Shown in pieces: positions 24,688 through 38,612 of a DNA stretch of 64,000 bases. Each line of letters begins with the position of its first letter. The stretch's first letter is position 1. The stretch spans positions 86,835,267 through 86,899,266 of the forward strand of contig OY740770.1 in NCBI GenBank assembly GCA_963513935.1. Direction: 5' to 3'. The notes beneath the pieces are model-generated. The model had not been told where the DNA came from, searched no databases, and was given only the letters and a program-made list of their open reading frames with translations. The DNA is from Aphrophora alni. Lineage: Eukaryota; Arthropoda; Insecta; Hemiptera; Aphrophoridae. The position numbers were made by a program, and so were the translations under genes.

Positions 24688-27600
24688 CAATTAATAAACT
24701 CGATTCTATTGTGAAATCTACAGTTTATTCACGTTATAAAATAGTCTTATAAAGACTTACTTAGTTTTGTTTTTACATCAAACAAACACATCATTATTTC
24801 CTTGTGGTGTTTTTAAGAGTATTTACTGAGAAGCAAAGTAAAGGCTATAAGCAAGCTTTCAGTTATTCAGAATATATTATAAATAATTATCACAGACATA
24901 ATTTTTTTAAAAATTTGAAGATAATGCATGTATGGAGAAAATAATGATTCATGAATGCATTAGAAAAGTTTAAAATTTATGTAGCCAGAAATATTCTACT
25001 TCTAGTCAACTTTATTGTTCAACACTATAATAACAGTGTAAAGTCCATCTTTATCAAATCCAAGAGACTGAACTAGCCTCGATCCTTGTTTTTTGTTTCT
25101 TACTTGTACTGGTATTATGTTGGACAATTTATGACTTTTGCATTGAGTGATATATGTTTTATATTTTTGTGTGTTTTATTTTATTACCCTGATGGTAAAC
25201 CCATGTAAAAGATTATTATGTTTTTAATTTTATATATATTTATTTAGTTAAATTTTTGTAAAATGTTTAGGATAAATAAGGTATTAAAAAATCATTCTGC
25301 TAAATTTAATATTGAAATAAATAAAAGCCCTTGAAAATCGTTTTATTTAAATTAAATTTACCTCCTAGAATGCCACAAAATGTTTCAACTAACAAAGCAA
25401 GACCATATCCTTTGTAACCAGAAGTTTGTTCACTCCCTCCTAAAGGCATTAAAGAAGAAGATTTGAATGCAAGTTCTGCATCAGTTGTGATATTGCCCTC
25501 TTTGTCTTGAGCCCAACCTTCTGGAATAGGTTCTTTCTTTCTGATCTGCACTTCTATCTAAAATGAAATGATAGTGATTATTAAACCAGTTACTAAAAAA
25601 ATATCGCTAGAAACGACCCAAAAACAATGCTTTCCCAGTATCAAGGTGGTTTTTATTAAATTATTCTGGTCAATTAGTAAATTATACCTTAGTGAACTCA
25701 GCCAGTAGTTTAATGATTATGGTGGATGTACCCCTGTCAAATTTTGTTTTGAACCCTTAAAGAATTACCAATAATACTGTATTGGTAATTTATATGAATC
25801 AAATAAATAGATCTAATAGGTTAGATTTCCTTTTAAAATATGATATATTTATAATATTTGTTCTTTCAGAACAACACTTCAGCTGACAAATAAGCTAACA
25901 ATCAGTTTAAAAGAATTGTTGATTTAATAATTGTGTCATGTAAAATATAATTTTCAATATTTAAAAAATCTATATTAAATTTTAAAAAATATTAGTTTTA
26001 ATTATTTCTAATGATTGTTTTTCAAATTTTATTTCATTATTCTTCTGTAGCACTTCTCGGTAATGAGCTCTGAGAGTATACAAAATTGCATATTTTGTTA
26101 CTACAAAATCTTCAAAGATTGACTAAGTCAAAAATCATCAAGTTTAATAATTTATAAGGTGAGAGACAAATTAAATCAAAATCAACATTGACTAAAGCTG
26201 AATATTACCTTTTTGTGAACATAAAACATAATAACGATAAATTTTACATACAATACTTTTAAAAAGTGTTAAGAAAATTATTTTTTTATTGCTCATAAAT
26301 ATGCTCAAAACAGGAATTAAGAATAACAACTTCTCTAATGCTAAGACAGCCATAATATAGAATTCGGTAAATTTTAACATATGATCTAATAATTTCTTTA
26401 CACATTTTATATTCTGTTTGGAATAACAGCTAGAAATGGTTGCATTATTGAAATGCCTTTCTTACATTTGTACATCCATGGAGACGAGGTTGAGATGTTA
26501 AACAGGTTTATTCTAGTATTACTGCTTCATTAATCCCTTTTTTTGATCAAGTGGGAAATGTTTCCCTTAATTTAATATTTTTAATAGTTCACAGAACCAA
26601 ATTTGCTAATTTAATGCCCTAAATAAGTGTTTTAAAGTCGAGACCTAGCTAAAAACCTAAATCACTCTCACATTATTCTTGTATAATAGCACAAGAATAC
26701 GGATGTAAATCCGACTTAAACAATATCCTTAGACCTTTTTAAAAGATAAAATTTAAAACTATAGAAGAATTATAGTAGTAATGTTTATTATTATTTAATT
26801 CAGCTTGTGAGTAAATGTAGGTATGCTTGTGTAATTAATACTTGGCTAATCAAAGTAGCTAAAATGTGAATTTTGTTATTGTAAATAAGGTACATTCAAG
26901 ATAAGAAACTGATTGTAACATTGAAATAACTGAATGTGAAACTTTAGTTGGAAGGGCTAAATTTTAACATTATTAATGATATATATCTAATCTCCTAAAT
27001 AAGTTTTCACAGTCAAGACTATGCTACATAGCCTAACTTTCTCACAACTGAAAATAGGAGATTCACACCATTTCACAATATCCACCAAACCATTAAAAAA
27101 TAAATATATTTCAAACATACAAGAATTCCTCATTTAATATTATTAGATTATGACAACTAACCTTTCCAGTTAATCTGTTTAAGATTATTGTTAAGCAATT
27201 TTTTATAGTTATTACAACATTGGCAGGCAATTTGTATAATTTATATATGCTTTTCATAAGGAAAAGTTTCAATGTTTTAAAACTGATATACATTCATTTG
27301 TAACCATTTTGTGCCAGTTTCAAAATTCATTTCATATAAAAGAATTGTATTATTGAAATATTTCTAAAAAACTACTGTTAAGATAAATTTTAAATATAAA
27401 AAAAATTGTTTAAATTGTATGACACAAATGAAATACTGTATTGAAACTAAATATGTTGCAAATATGTTTCACATACTTTAAAATGATTCAGTGTTTCTTA
27501 GCAAGCAATATATTAGGTTCTACTTATCCACAGATTAAACGGAAATAACAAGTCACGTAAAATTTATTAGTACCTAATAAAAATTAAATAATGTTGTAAA

Positions 27601-30600
27601 CAATGTAATAATTTTAAACAAAACAAAAGTTTTATTGAACAATCCAGACATCTTGAAAATAGCAAAGGTAATTCTGATAAGTTATGCAACCATAGTAAAG
27701 ATGTACTATTAGTTAGAATTGCTTATTATTAGGCTAAAGTTGATTAAATTTTGCCCTTGAATTTGTAGGCCTCTTCAAATCATGAGCCTTCAATACCACA
27801 GGCCTATCAGTTACGGTACTTGACTCAGCTCTATGGTAAACTGTGTTCTTGTTTTATTTCTATTGAATTGTCAACATTTTGTTGGTTCACAATAAAGACT
27901 CGGATCTGGAACTCTGTTGTTTCTCTCATGCCAATGTTCACAATATAGATATTTTTTCTTTAAGTTTAAAATAAATTTGTGTTGTAACCAGACCAAAATT
28001 GGAATAGTATGTCGGATATAGAGAGTACAGTATAATGATAGCATGCCTAGAATATTGATGCTACAAATGAGATATTTAATGGTGTTAAAATATATACATT
28101 AATAACAAAATTTATAAAATCCAACAAGCTGAAAACAACCACTATTATTAAATTTTAATACCACTATCCAAATCTAAAAGGTGAAAGGACCATGGCAAAG
28201 AAGTGGTATCACTGTTATTTAAGACAGGCCTACCTGGGATGGTAAGGAATTAGGTTGGGCCTGGAATGATGATCTGACATGGAGGGTTAAAATGTCTTTA
28301 TGTGGTCACAATGTTCCTCTCATAAACCTTCCACTGATCCCTTCTTCTAACATATAGGAGGTATGACATATAAAATCTTCTTTAGATATAGGTACTTTTA
28401 AAAAAAAAAACTCTTTTATTTTTCAAAACCAGTCTCTTCAGGAAATCATACATGCTTTTTAAGGTAGTCCACGTTCTGTAACTTCAACTGCAAAACAACT
28501 GGGTATTGAAACCTTTCAATCATGCAGCCGCTTCCAAATCAAAATATATATTCATTGTGTAGAAATGTTCCTGAGAGATCATTCCCAGGGTACTGTGAGG
28601 TCTACCATGATGAGTTGTTTTGTGCTCAGGGAATAAGCTGTTATGTCAGCGAAAAGACTAGTCACAACTATTTCCTTAGGGAATTTTTAGTGACTATTTG
28701 CATAATCTACTAAAATCTTAAAATCCAAATCTGGCTTGAAATTTGAAACTGTCCTGGATGCCATTCTTGAAATTTTACTTCCCTCTCTAATAAAGTGAAT
28801 TTGAGTTTGCAATAATAGATTTTGATTGCCCGCCTTTCTTGCAATTGCTATTCCTAAGCTTAGGGCTTCTTGGACCACAGACAGAACATTATGATTTCTA
28901 TAGGTAAATTTCCCCTCATCCAAAGCTTTTCTACAGCCAACAAGTTTGTCTTTAATAATAAATACTTTGTTACACATTTATATTCTGTGACTTATACATG
29001 TACAATATTATTGTGTGAATTAATGGTCTGGAGGGAGTTTTTTTGAATTGGAGAGAACATTTACAATTTTATTATACTTTAAACACAGAAAATATTCCCT
29101 AGAAAATAGACCTAAGAGAGTTCTTCCTTATTCATAAGAAATAAATAATCACATATTTTCATAAAAAAGAAGCTGAGCATTCCACTCTGTTCTGTCCTTT
29201 GATCCCAGTGACATAGTTTTGCATGGATTTACTTTATCCCTACACACAGTTCACTGTGGTTTTATTATTTGACAAAAATGAAGGTCTATAAATTGTTCAA
29301 TGAAAAGAAAAAAATTAGAAATTAGTACTAATAGCATTCATACTTTTCCAACTGCAACAGCTGTAGTGGCCATGTCCAAAATAAAACTATCTCCATTTTC
29401 TGCTGGTGCTGCTAGTGATAATGGATTTGTACCTAAAGCAGCCTGCAACAAATATTAACATTAGTTAGTTACTTTATTATCATAAATACATAATTTAAAC
29501 TGAATGGAATAAAACTGTATTTAATATGATAAAATCTAAAATAAATAAAATATGTAACAATAATTAAAAATAAAATAAAATAGTTCTGTGAACAGTAGAC
29601 CTCCTTTTAAGTATTATTTATTATATATCCAATTAAAAAAATATATGACTATACTACTATTAATATACCTATTAATATCTATTAATATAATATAGATGTA
29701 CCTGAAATTTATAATATTACCACTATGATAATCAATTTTTAAGTGTATAAATAACAAAGATTTTTAAGTGTTATGGATGACTGATGACTAGAGGAAGTAT
29801 ATTCAATAATCCCGATTTAAAAAAAAAATACAAATAGTGTTAATCTCTTTTCCTGGCCATATATTTCACTTTTAAAGTAACAGATTTTTTATTTTTAATG
29901 ATGTTTTATGTTATAAAAAATTCTTGAATTAATGAAATACAGTTAATCTTGGTAGTTTGTCTTGATTACTAACCTATATTTACTCTTTGACAAAATGACA
30001 AAAAAGTTAAATAATAAGAATTAAATAAATAAATAATCTAAACAATATTTATGAAATATTTACAATTATTTGTACTAATTTATATTCTGGTTGTTAAAAT
30101 ACACATATCTACAAATAATACTTGATATACAAAGAGAATAATGATGAAATAAAAGAAAATAAAACTAAAAAAAAATATACTTATTTTCCCTCAACAATTA
30201 ATTAATTAATTATTGATAAATTTTCTCATTTGAAACTCAATTAGTAATAACAGTTATTAGGAAAAAAATAAAGTATTAAACGGATTTGGTTAACATGATA
30301 TATTGGGTGTGGAGTAGGGGATTCTTTCAATAAAAACTTTAAATAAATTACATTAAAATTCAAAGTGTATTTAATAATTATTTACATATAATTCTAATAA
30401 GAATAAAAATTTCTATATAATAAAAAAGTATTAAATATGACTAAACTTATATGTCTAGCTTATGACTAAGAAGCAGTAATGAAATAGCAGGCAATTAAAT
30501 GGAAAGATGGACAGTGAACACAGAGCGTGCTGTAGTATAAATTAGATGACTAACAACACTAAATTACATATCAGTGGCGGCTCATGACTTATTCACCAGA

Positions 30601-33600
30601 TTCTCTAATGTACAAAATAATCCAATATTTTATATTGAACCAAAACTGGTCTGGCACTATTTGGAATTTCTGGTGTGCCAAACCGAGTCTATAAGGAACC
30701 GATGTATACGATAATATGGTACAGGTAGGCAATTCACTTTGTCAATCAAACTAATAAATATCTAGCAACGATATTATAATTGTTTGTAGTTTGTAAAATA
30801 AAAGGTAACATATTGTTCTTCTAATAAATGTTAAACGTATACAATAAAATAAGTATGCAATATTAGGAAGATAGTTATAATTCAAGAAGTAAATATTGAA
30901 GAAAGGTATTTACTTCTGTATTGTTCCATTTGTAAAGGAGTTGGGCATGTCTGTTTTTTCGATGAGTGAACATGTAAATGACTCTGTTATTGAAGTTAGA
31001 AAATTGCGAGATAATGACTTTGTGCACAGAACATACTGCCAATGAACTTAGACAGTCTTAGTCAATACTGTTTTTTAGAAACATTTTAATCATTTTTAAT
31101 GTGCTAACACATCTTTCTGTCTCCAATATTGTTACTGGTTATTTGGAGAACTTTAAAAGTTACAGAAAAAGTGTTTTTAATGTAAAAAAAAATTATAATA
31201 AATTTTAAAATTCGAACAACCTAGTAAACCTTAAATATCCTTGAAAGTGTCATTTCTATAAATAATTGAAAGTTTGTTCTTTAATTAGAAAAGTCTGTAA
31301 TTTGTAGAAAAAATGTTTATTAAAGTTGTTTGAAAATTTTCTCTATAAAGAGGAAATATTTTGGATATAATAAGGAAAACTTCCAAGCATTTTAGATTTT
31401 TTGAATCAGCACCACATTGTTCCACAATTATATTGGAAACTTCTTTACCAATGACAGATCGATTTTCATTTAATTGATTTTCCTTTAGTTATCACTGAGA
31501 AGGGAGAGTTCCAGTGTCCTGAACAACACACATAGATCCTCACACACACAGTGTTCTGTGAAAGATTTTCCAAAGTATATCTGTTGTTTCATCAGCTTAA
31601 ACAGAAAATCTGTATTGTTTATATCAATTTGTAGTTCTTCTACAAATACAGTGAACATGCAGTCTAATAACTCATTTTGAATGTCATGTGACCATAAAAT
31701 TAGAGACAAAAGAATTCATTATGCGATCAAAAAGCATCTTATATAAACTAGGAAAGAAGGTGTTCTTAAGACTAGAAAAGATATTTAAAGCAATGACTAC
31801 TACATCACCTAACTCTAAAATGAATTCACTTTGTGGCAATTTAAAAGTACCTACCCTAATTAAAAGAAAACTAATTTATTCAGAAATTTTGACAAAGCAT
31901 TTGGAGGAAACAAGAAAAGACTTAAAAGGGACAAAAAACAATTAGAAGAAATTTCATAAATTGGTTCGCCAAAACAACTGAATAACACATTATATGGTAG
32001 GTAAAGCATGTTCAACTGTATCATTCAAACTGTACAAAAATGCATTAGATACAAAGAAAGAAAGAAGTCATTAAAAAGAATAAACAATGCTATGATAGTA
32101 AGGACATTTTTGGAACTAGACATAAACAGCAGAACATGCCCTGGAAAGAACGCCCTAACTAACACCTTGATAACATCCAGCAGCAGTTAACTGTTGAAAC
32201 CTCACCTTAGTTATCTGATGATTACTTAATTCAGTTTCCTGAAGATTACCTTCATATGCTACATTTAGTTACATTGTATTTTAGTTTCAGGAAACGTTGA
32301 AGAGATAACAAGCGACTTCCTTTACATAAACTTTATACTTCCATTGACCACACTAGCCTGCCTGTCATGTGGTCAAGATGGGATCCATTCTTTGTGCAAT
32401 AGGTGAAAAACCCCCAAAAGTTCCTTTCAAAATATTATGCTTTTACGGAAGAAAAAATTGTGCAGATTGAAGAACTTTGCCAAGAGGAGTTATAAACCTA
32501 AGCTGGATTCTTTGATATTTTTATAAATTCTTTATTGCTTTAATAAGTGTTTATCAAGTACTTTCCTGTTAAAAGGTTGTTTCCCTATAATGGCTTTAGT
32601 TTTACTCACATACGATCAAAGAAGCGGCGGTACGGATGAAAGTAGTTGTGATTGCTATTTAAGTAGCGGCTGACACGTTTAAAGGTGGCCCACACACACA
32701 CGCAACGGAAAATCCGAAGGCATGCCTCAAGGCAAATCTAGAAATAGGGGGGTCTCCACACACCACGGAATATATGAAGGCCTGCATTGAGGCGCTCCAG
32801 TTGGTTTGTTCACGTAATGGCGTCAACAGATGATGATGATGCTCTTGCTGTTATTGGTTTGTTGTTAGCAATCAAAAGTAGTGAAAATAACGTGAAGCGA
32901 AAGTTGTGTAACATTTCGGTATCATATTACAAAAGTGTATTATATTTCTTAGAATGTTAATTTTTTTTCACTTTTTTCCGTTGCGTGTGGGGCCGCCACA
33001 ACAAATGTGTGGGGTAACACAACAAATATATATGCTCTTATATGTCCTATATATATTTGAGTTGAACAGATAAGTTGAAAAGTTACAGATTTGTTGAAAA
33101 GTTACAGATTTGTTGAAAAGTTACATAACATATTTACTATATCCATTATATTGACAAAACTTGCTTCAAAAATAAATAATAATTAAGTTTTTTTTTTTAC
33201 TTGCAGCTTCGGAATTGTTCGTTTTATTTTTTAACCTTACGTTATTTACATTAAACTAGAGTTAATGATTTTTTAAACAAACTAAACGCAAGAGGGTAGT
33301 AATAGTACACTACAAGTATAGGCACAGTGTGATCGGAAAAAAGTTGTTCTCAAAATGGTAATATGTATAGAATAGCCAACATAAATAGGGGAAAATAAAA
33401 ATTATCAATTTGGAGGTTGAAATCTTAGCGCAATTTCTTTCAAACTCGACTCAGATTGAACTATTCTTTTTACGTTTCCATCATGATTTGCGAATGCCAG
33501 TAGTAAACAATGTTTTCTTGTGTGTATCACTTGAGGAAGGCTTATAGACACTGTAATGACTCATCAATTATTCTAGTTTTAAGATTATAATATGTATTAA

Positions 33601-36600
33601 AAGAATTAGATACTTACAGCTTTACTTCTGGTAGGACACAAGAGAGGTGATGTATTTGTAAATGACATGCCCTGAAAAATAAAAATAAAATTATGATCTT
33701 AAATAATTTCAATGAGCCTTTTATTTTCATCCATTTGAATTAAATTCAGAAACAACAAACATTAAATGAAGTTTAATAAAGTGGGAAATTACTTGAGTTG
33801 ATATTTTAAAGTTTTATGAGGTATCTAAGAAATATTAATATAAAGTCAATATACCAAAAGTATTTTAAATTAGTCAACTTAAAATAAAATGATGACCACA
33901 GATGTTCTAAAAAGTGAAATTTTGAACTTATGATATGTTTGAGTAGAAACTTTACTGCTTTCTTACAAAAGCCATTTCAAAAAGTGTTATTTATGAAGTG
34001 ATAAAAAAACCTATAGTTTTTAGATTTAAAAATAATATTAAGTTATGATTACTATGCTTTTCTATAAAGATGGATGAGGAAGCCAAATTACGAAAACACA
34101 TAATATACTAACTGTTATCCACAATATTGGATAGCTTGATTAGGACTAATGTTATAGATTATGTTTTAAGCATTTGTGTGGGTAGCCTCAGTAAGCAAAA
34201 ATCAATCTAATTAGGTCGAAATGATATTGAGGATTTCATGAAAACACATTTTACTCCTATCAACTATCATAGGGATCAAATTTAAAAAATCTTTCCAAGG
34301 GGTCCTTGCGTTATGAAAGAATATACTTTGCAAATTTTATGTTTGAAATTTTATGAAATCATTAAAAATGTTTTTAAAACTGTTGAAGAGATTTTTATGT
34401 TGTACATTGGTTCAGGGTTTTGGTAAAATTTAAAGGTTTTCTGACAAAATTATTTAGACTTTTAGGAACAATGTATTGTTTGTAAGGTTGTTATTTTAAA
34501 ATCACAAATAATTAGTTAGCATACCTACTAAGAGCTTTCCCAAGAGTTGTGAGATTTTTCGTTCTCATGAGAGAACCATGTGGTTCATGGGGCACTCTAA
34601 ACAAAACTTGTAAAGCTAAACTTGTATTAACTGTTTTTTTATTAACAAAATATGGTATCTATAAATTAATCATTTTTGGACTCTTTCGTAAAATTTAAAT
34701 GGGTGTTTCACCAGGTTCTAGTTTTAGTTCTGCCATTTCAAAATTTAATGTATAGCAATCTCTTTTGTCCAGATAACTTCATAAAAGTGTTTTCCTAACA
34801 TCTATCCAAGAGTTAAACTAATTGTATCTATTTAAGGTTACAACTAATTCTAAAGCTGGAATTTTAAATTTTGTTAAAATGGTAGGCAGCAAATATTCAT
34901 TATGGAAATTATCTGGATTAGCAAATACATAAAATTTAGGAACTATTTTGTCACAAATTGAGATAAATCTATTAAGTAGCCTATTGTAGGTTCACACGAA
35001 AATTCTGAGATTATGTCTCAATATTCCTTTTTAAAGACTAGAATAGCAATTTTATTGCCTACTGTTAGCTACTAGTAGACTAAAATTGGTTTATAGCCTC
35101 ATTGACTAAAACATTAACTGTTTAATTACTTATTTTATAAAATATTTTACTTACAAAATCCAAAACTTATGCTCACTTTGGTAATGACAAAACACTTCGA
35201 TAAGCACTAAAATTTTTTTTTCTCACTTAACAATATCCTTTTGTTACGATTGGCTTGAACTTAGTAGGCCCTAATATCCATTTATTAAGTAAGGTTAACT
35301 TCACTAACGTTTAAAACCGAAATATATTATTTTAATTAACTTACGGAATTTTCATAATTATTACATCAGTTATGTTGTTGCACTCAACACATTGGTTTAA
35401 TAAAAAACTAAACTGTATAAACTATGGTAAAATAATATCTAAAAAGTTCAATTCTTATTTTTTATAGAGAAGAACTCTGTTGGCCGTTTTAATATCAATT
35501 GTCCCTACAAAGCTTAAGTGCTCTTAAAAGACACAAATGCTGACTAACTGATATATTATCCTACGAACACCTGCCAAACTATGCTACTGTTACATTTTCT
35601 TAGGCTAGGATTACCTGCCAGTGGGCGCTCAAGGCTAAAAGACTGCACAACACCATTTTGTTTCTGTTCTAGTCAGGTTTATGTCACTTCCCTTTCCCTA
35701 TTTATCTCTTCAACCCTTCCCTCTATTTGTCTGGATAACTATGATGTAGAGGGGGAAGAGTGGGGTGAGCACTCAGTTGCTGTCTAAGAATCAACAGAAC
35801 ATATTGTTCCTTTTGATCCCATGTGGTGTTAGGGAATTGTGCTGTTTTGGGGGGGGGGATTTGTAAACCTGTACTGTTTTAGTTTCCTTATATAATTGAG
35901 TCACAATAATGGATTTTAATGAGAAAGAAAGGCTTACATTACTCTTTGATATCGTTGAGAAGGAAGAAATGGAAAAATCCGCTCCTTGAGAAAGGAATAG
36001 TTTCCAGTTCGTAGACAGCTTTCCAATGTAAATGCTAATGAAGATATGATTATTGAAGATGATGATAACGAAATTGATGCTGTTGAGGAATTTCTGTATG
36101 GTACAGATTCAGAAGTTGATGAAAACAATAGAGCCAGATCCATAGAATATAAGGTAAATCATTTATTTTAAGTACACAATTTGTTTTTATTGTATAAAAT
36201 ATTAGTTCCAATGCCTTTGATTATGTGAATTCATTTTATTTGAAAATGAAGTCAATTATTTGTTAGAAATTATTATAGTAATTTAAAAATAAATTTTTTA
36301 AATTATTTATAGTGTGTTCAAGTATTCTCGTAACACAGATAAATCCAAATTTGTAACCTAATTCCCTCCATATTTAAATTTGTTCAAACGCACTGTTTTT
36401 TGATTGATTACACACATGTAATAGGCTTGCGACTAAAATGAGTATTATTAATTTCAGATTAAATCTGAGACAAAATAATGGAATTGGAAGATGACCAATC
36501 TCCATTCATAGTTTCTTCTTAGAAACCATAAGCTACATGTATAATATAATTATACTTATTTTTATACAGATTTAAATTTATTCTATAGTGTGTGTTCTAA

Positions 36601-38553
36601 AAGTATGTTTTTTTTCAGTCGGATCTTCAAGCAAACAAAGACCAAGGAGTTAGGGAGAAGAGATTTGCTAATATTTCAAGGAAGAGGAAGTGTAAGAGGA
36701 AGGGGAAGAGGAATTCAGTCATTAGGAAGAGGATAAGGAGGAGCAACTCTACCGTGATACTCTGCTGTATCATGAGATGATACATACATCATAAGATGTA
36801 TTTAAGTATTGATGGTGTAATTGAATGGTATAAAGATTTTGCCAGAAAAGAGTGAATCAGAAGACAGGATATTGTTACAAGATTACCAGGCCCCAAGGGC
36901 CAATAACAAAATGTAAAAACGCCCCTTGAAGGATTTATTTTGTTTAATGATGCATTGTACAATACACAAACAAATGGATTGAAACTCAAAGAGGAAATTT
37001 TATACAGGAATGAGATGCTCTTTCAACTGATGTAATAGAAATAAGTATTGATAGGACTGTGGTATTTTGCTGGCATATGTGATTCATCTCATCAAAATGT
37101 CAATGACTTGTGGAATGATAACGGAACTGGTATTCATTTCAGGTCCGTAATGGGTTTGAACTGATTTAGATTTTTGATAAGAGTCTTACGTTTTGATGAT
37201 GTGAATGATCACCAGAAATATATACACTATAATTTGACACACTAGCTAAAGTCAGGGCAATATTGACTCATTTGTTCAGCATTGCAAAGATTCTTTTTCA
37301 CCAAGTGAATATGTTACTGTGGACAAAATGTTGGAATCCATTAGATGATAATGCCCCTTAGGCAAAGTACAGCATTAAGATATTTGCATTGTGCTGTGCC
37401 AGAACTTACTATACTGTCAATCTAGAAGTCTATGTTGGGAAACAGCTGCCAGAGCCCTTTGAAGTCTAAGGGTTTTTCATCTAGTTGATCGAATGGTTAC
37501 AACTAATAAAAGGTACTGGGCATAATGTAACATAGTATAACTTTTTTATATCAGTTCCTTTGGGAAATCATTTAAGAGATAACTGTAGATTACCTATTCT
37601 ATGTACAGTGAGAGCCAACAAACCACATCTGCTACTAGTGTACAAGGACACTAAAGAAATAGGCTTACCTGTCACGGGTAATTTGTTTGCATTCAAACCT
37701 GGAATAACTGCAGTTTGTTACAAGTCAACAAATGCCAAAGTTGTCCGTCTATCAACATTTAATAATTACAGCACTATTAATCCTGATATATCGATATTTT
37801 ATAATTTAACGAAGGGGGGAGTCGATGTAGTAGACCAAATGAAGAGTTTTTATTCCATTTCTCAGTTAATCAGGCGTAGCCTCTACTGCTCTACTGCCTC
37901 TACTTTTTTTCTTCTAATACTCAACTTTTGGGAAATAAATGCTTTTGTGATCTACTAAAGAGTGAAACAAGAAGTTATGGAAAGGAAAGATTTTCTCGAA
38001 GGACTAATTTGGTTATAACCTGAACAACAATTAGACAGGTTCCTAGGGACACCAAAGAAATCATAAAACAAATACTAAAGGCTAGAGGAGAGGAAATTCC
38101 AGAACATGCTAGAGAACAAAAATTCAAAGCACAGCGAAACGCGTATGGTTGCTATGGTTTTTGTGACCAATCTAAAAATCAAAAAATGAAAACACAATGC
38201 CAAAAGTGCCATATATTCATCTGAAAGGAGTATAAAAGGCCAAGCTGTGTAAGGTGCAGAAGACGAGGAAAGAAACTATTCAGAATAAACTTTTATTTTT
38301 AGCTGTTCTAAAACAGTTAAAATGCTGTTGTTTAAGCACTCTTATTTCTTATATATATAAGTTGAAATGTTGTGTTATAGTTCTTTCTTTTAACGATACT
38401 TTATATTGATACTATTGTCAAAAGTTAAAAGCAATTGAAATAAAAAACTTTATTATATAATTCAAAAATCTAAAACAAATTAGAAGTAATATTTGATTTG
38501 TATTAAATGAATAAAAATCATTAATGGTACAATATTTGTCTTTTATATTACAG

Positions 38554-38612
<59 letters not shown>

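Larger units (their letters stand above)
22442..25361 (-). other. dehydrogenase intron 6 (2.9 kb)
   Basis: Contains two long AT-dinucleotide runs (24064-24101 and 24647-24682). A patch at 23090-23170 includes GGACGGACGGAC. No transposon coding was recognised. Confidence 0.85.
29443..33617 (-). other. dehydrogenase intron 4 (4.2 kb)
   Basis: 29443-30570 is very AT-rich with nothing recognised. 30572-31720 holds a hAT element, 31688-32480 a fragment of a transposase-like gene, 32686-32999 a MITE and 33074-33128 a 19-bp tandem repeat. Confidence 0.85.
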
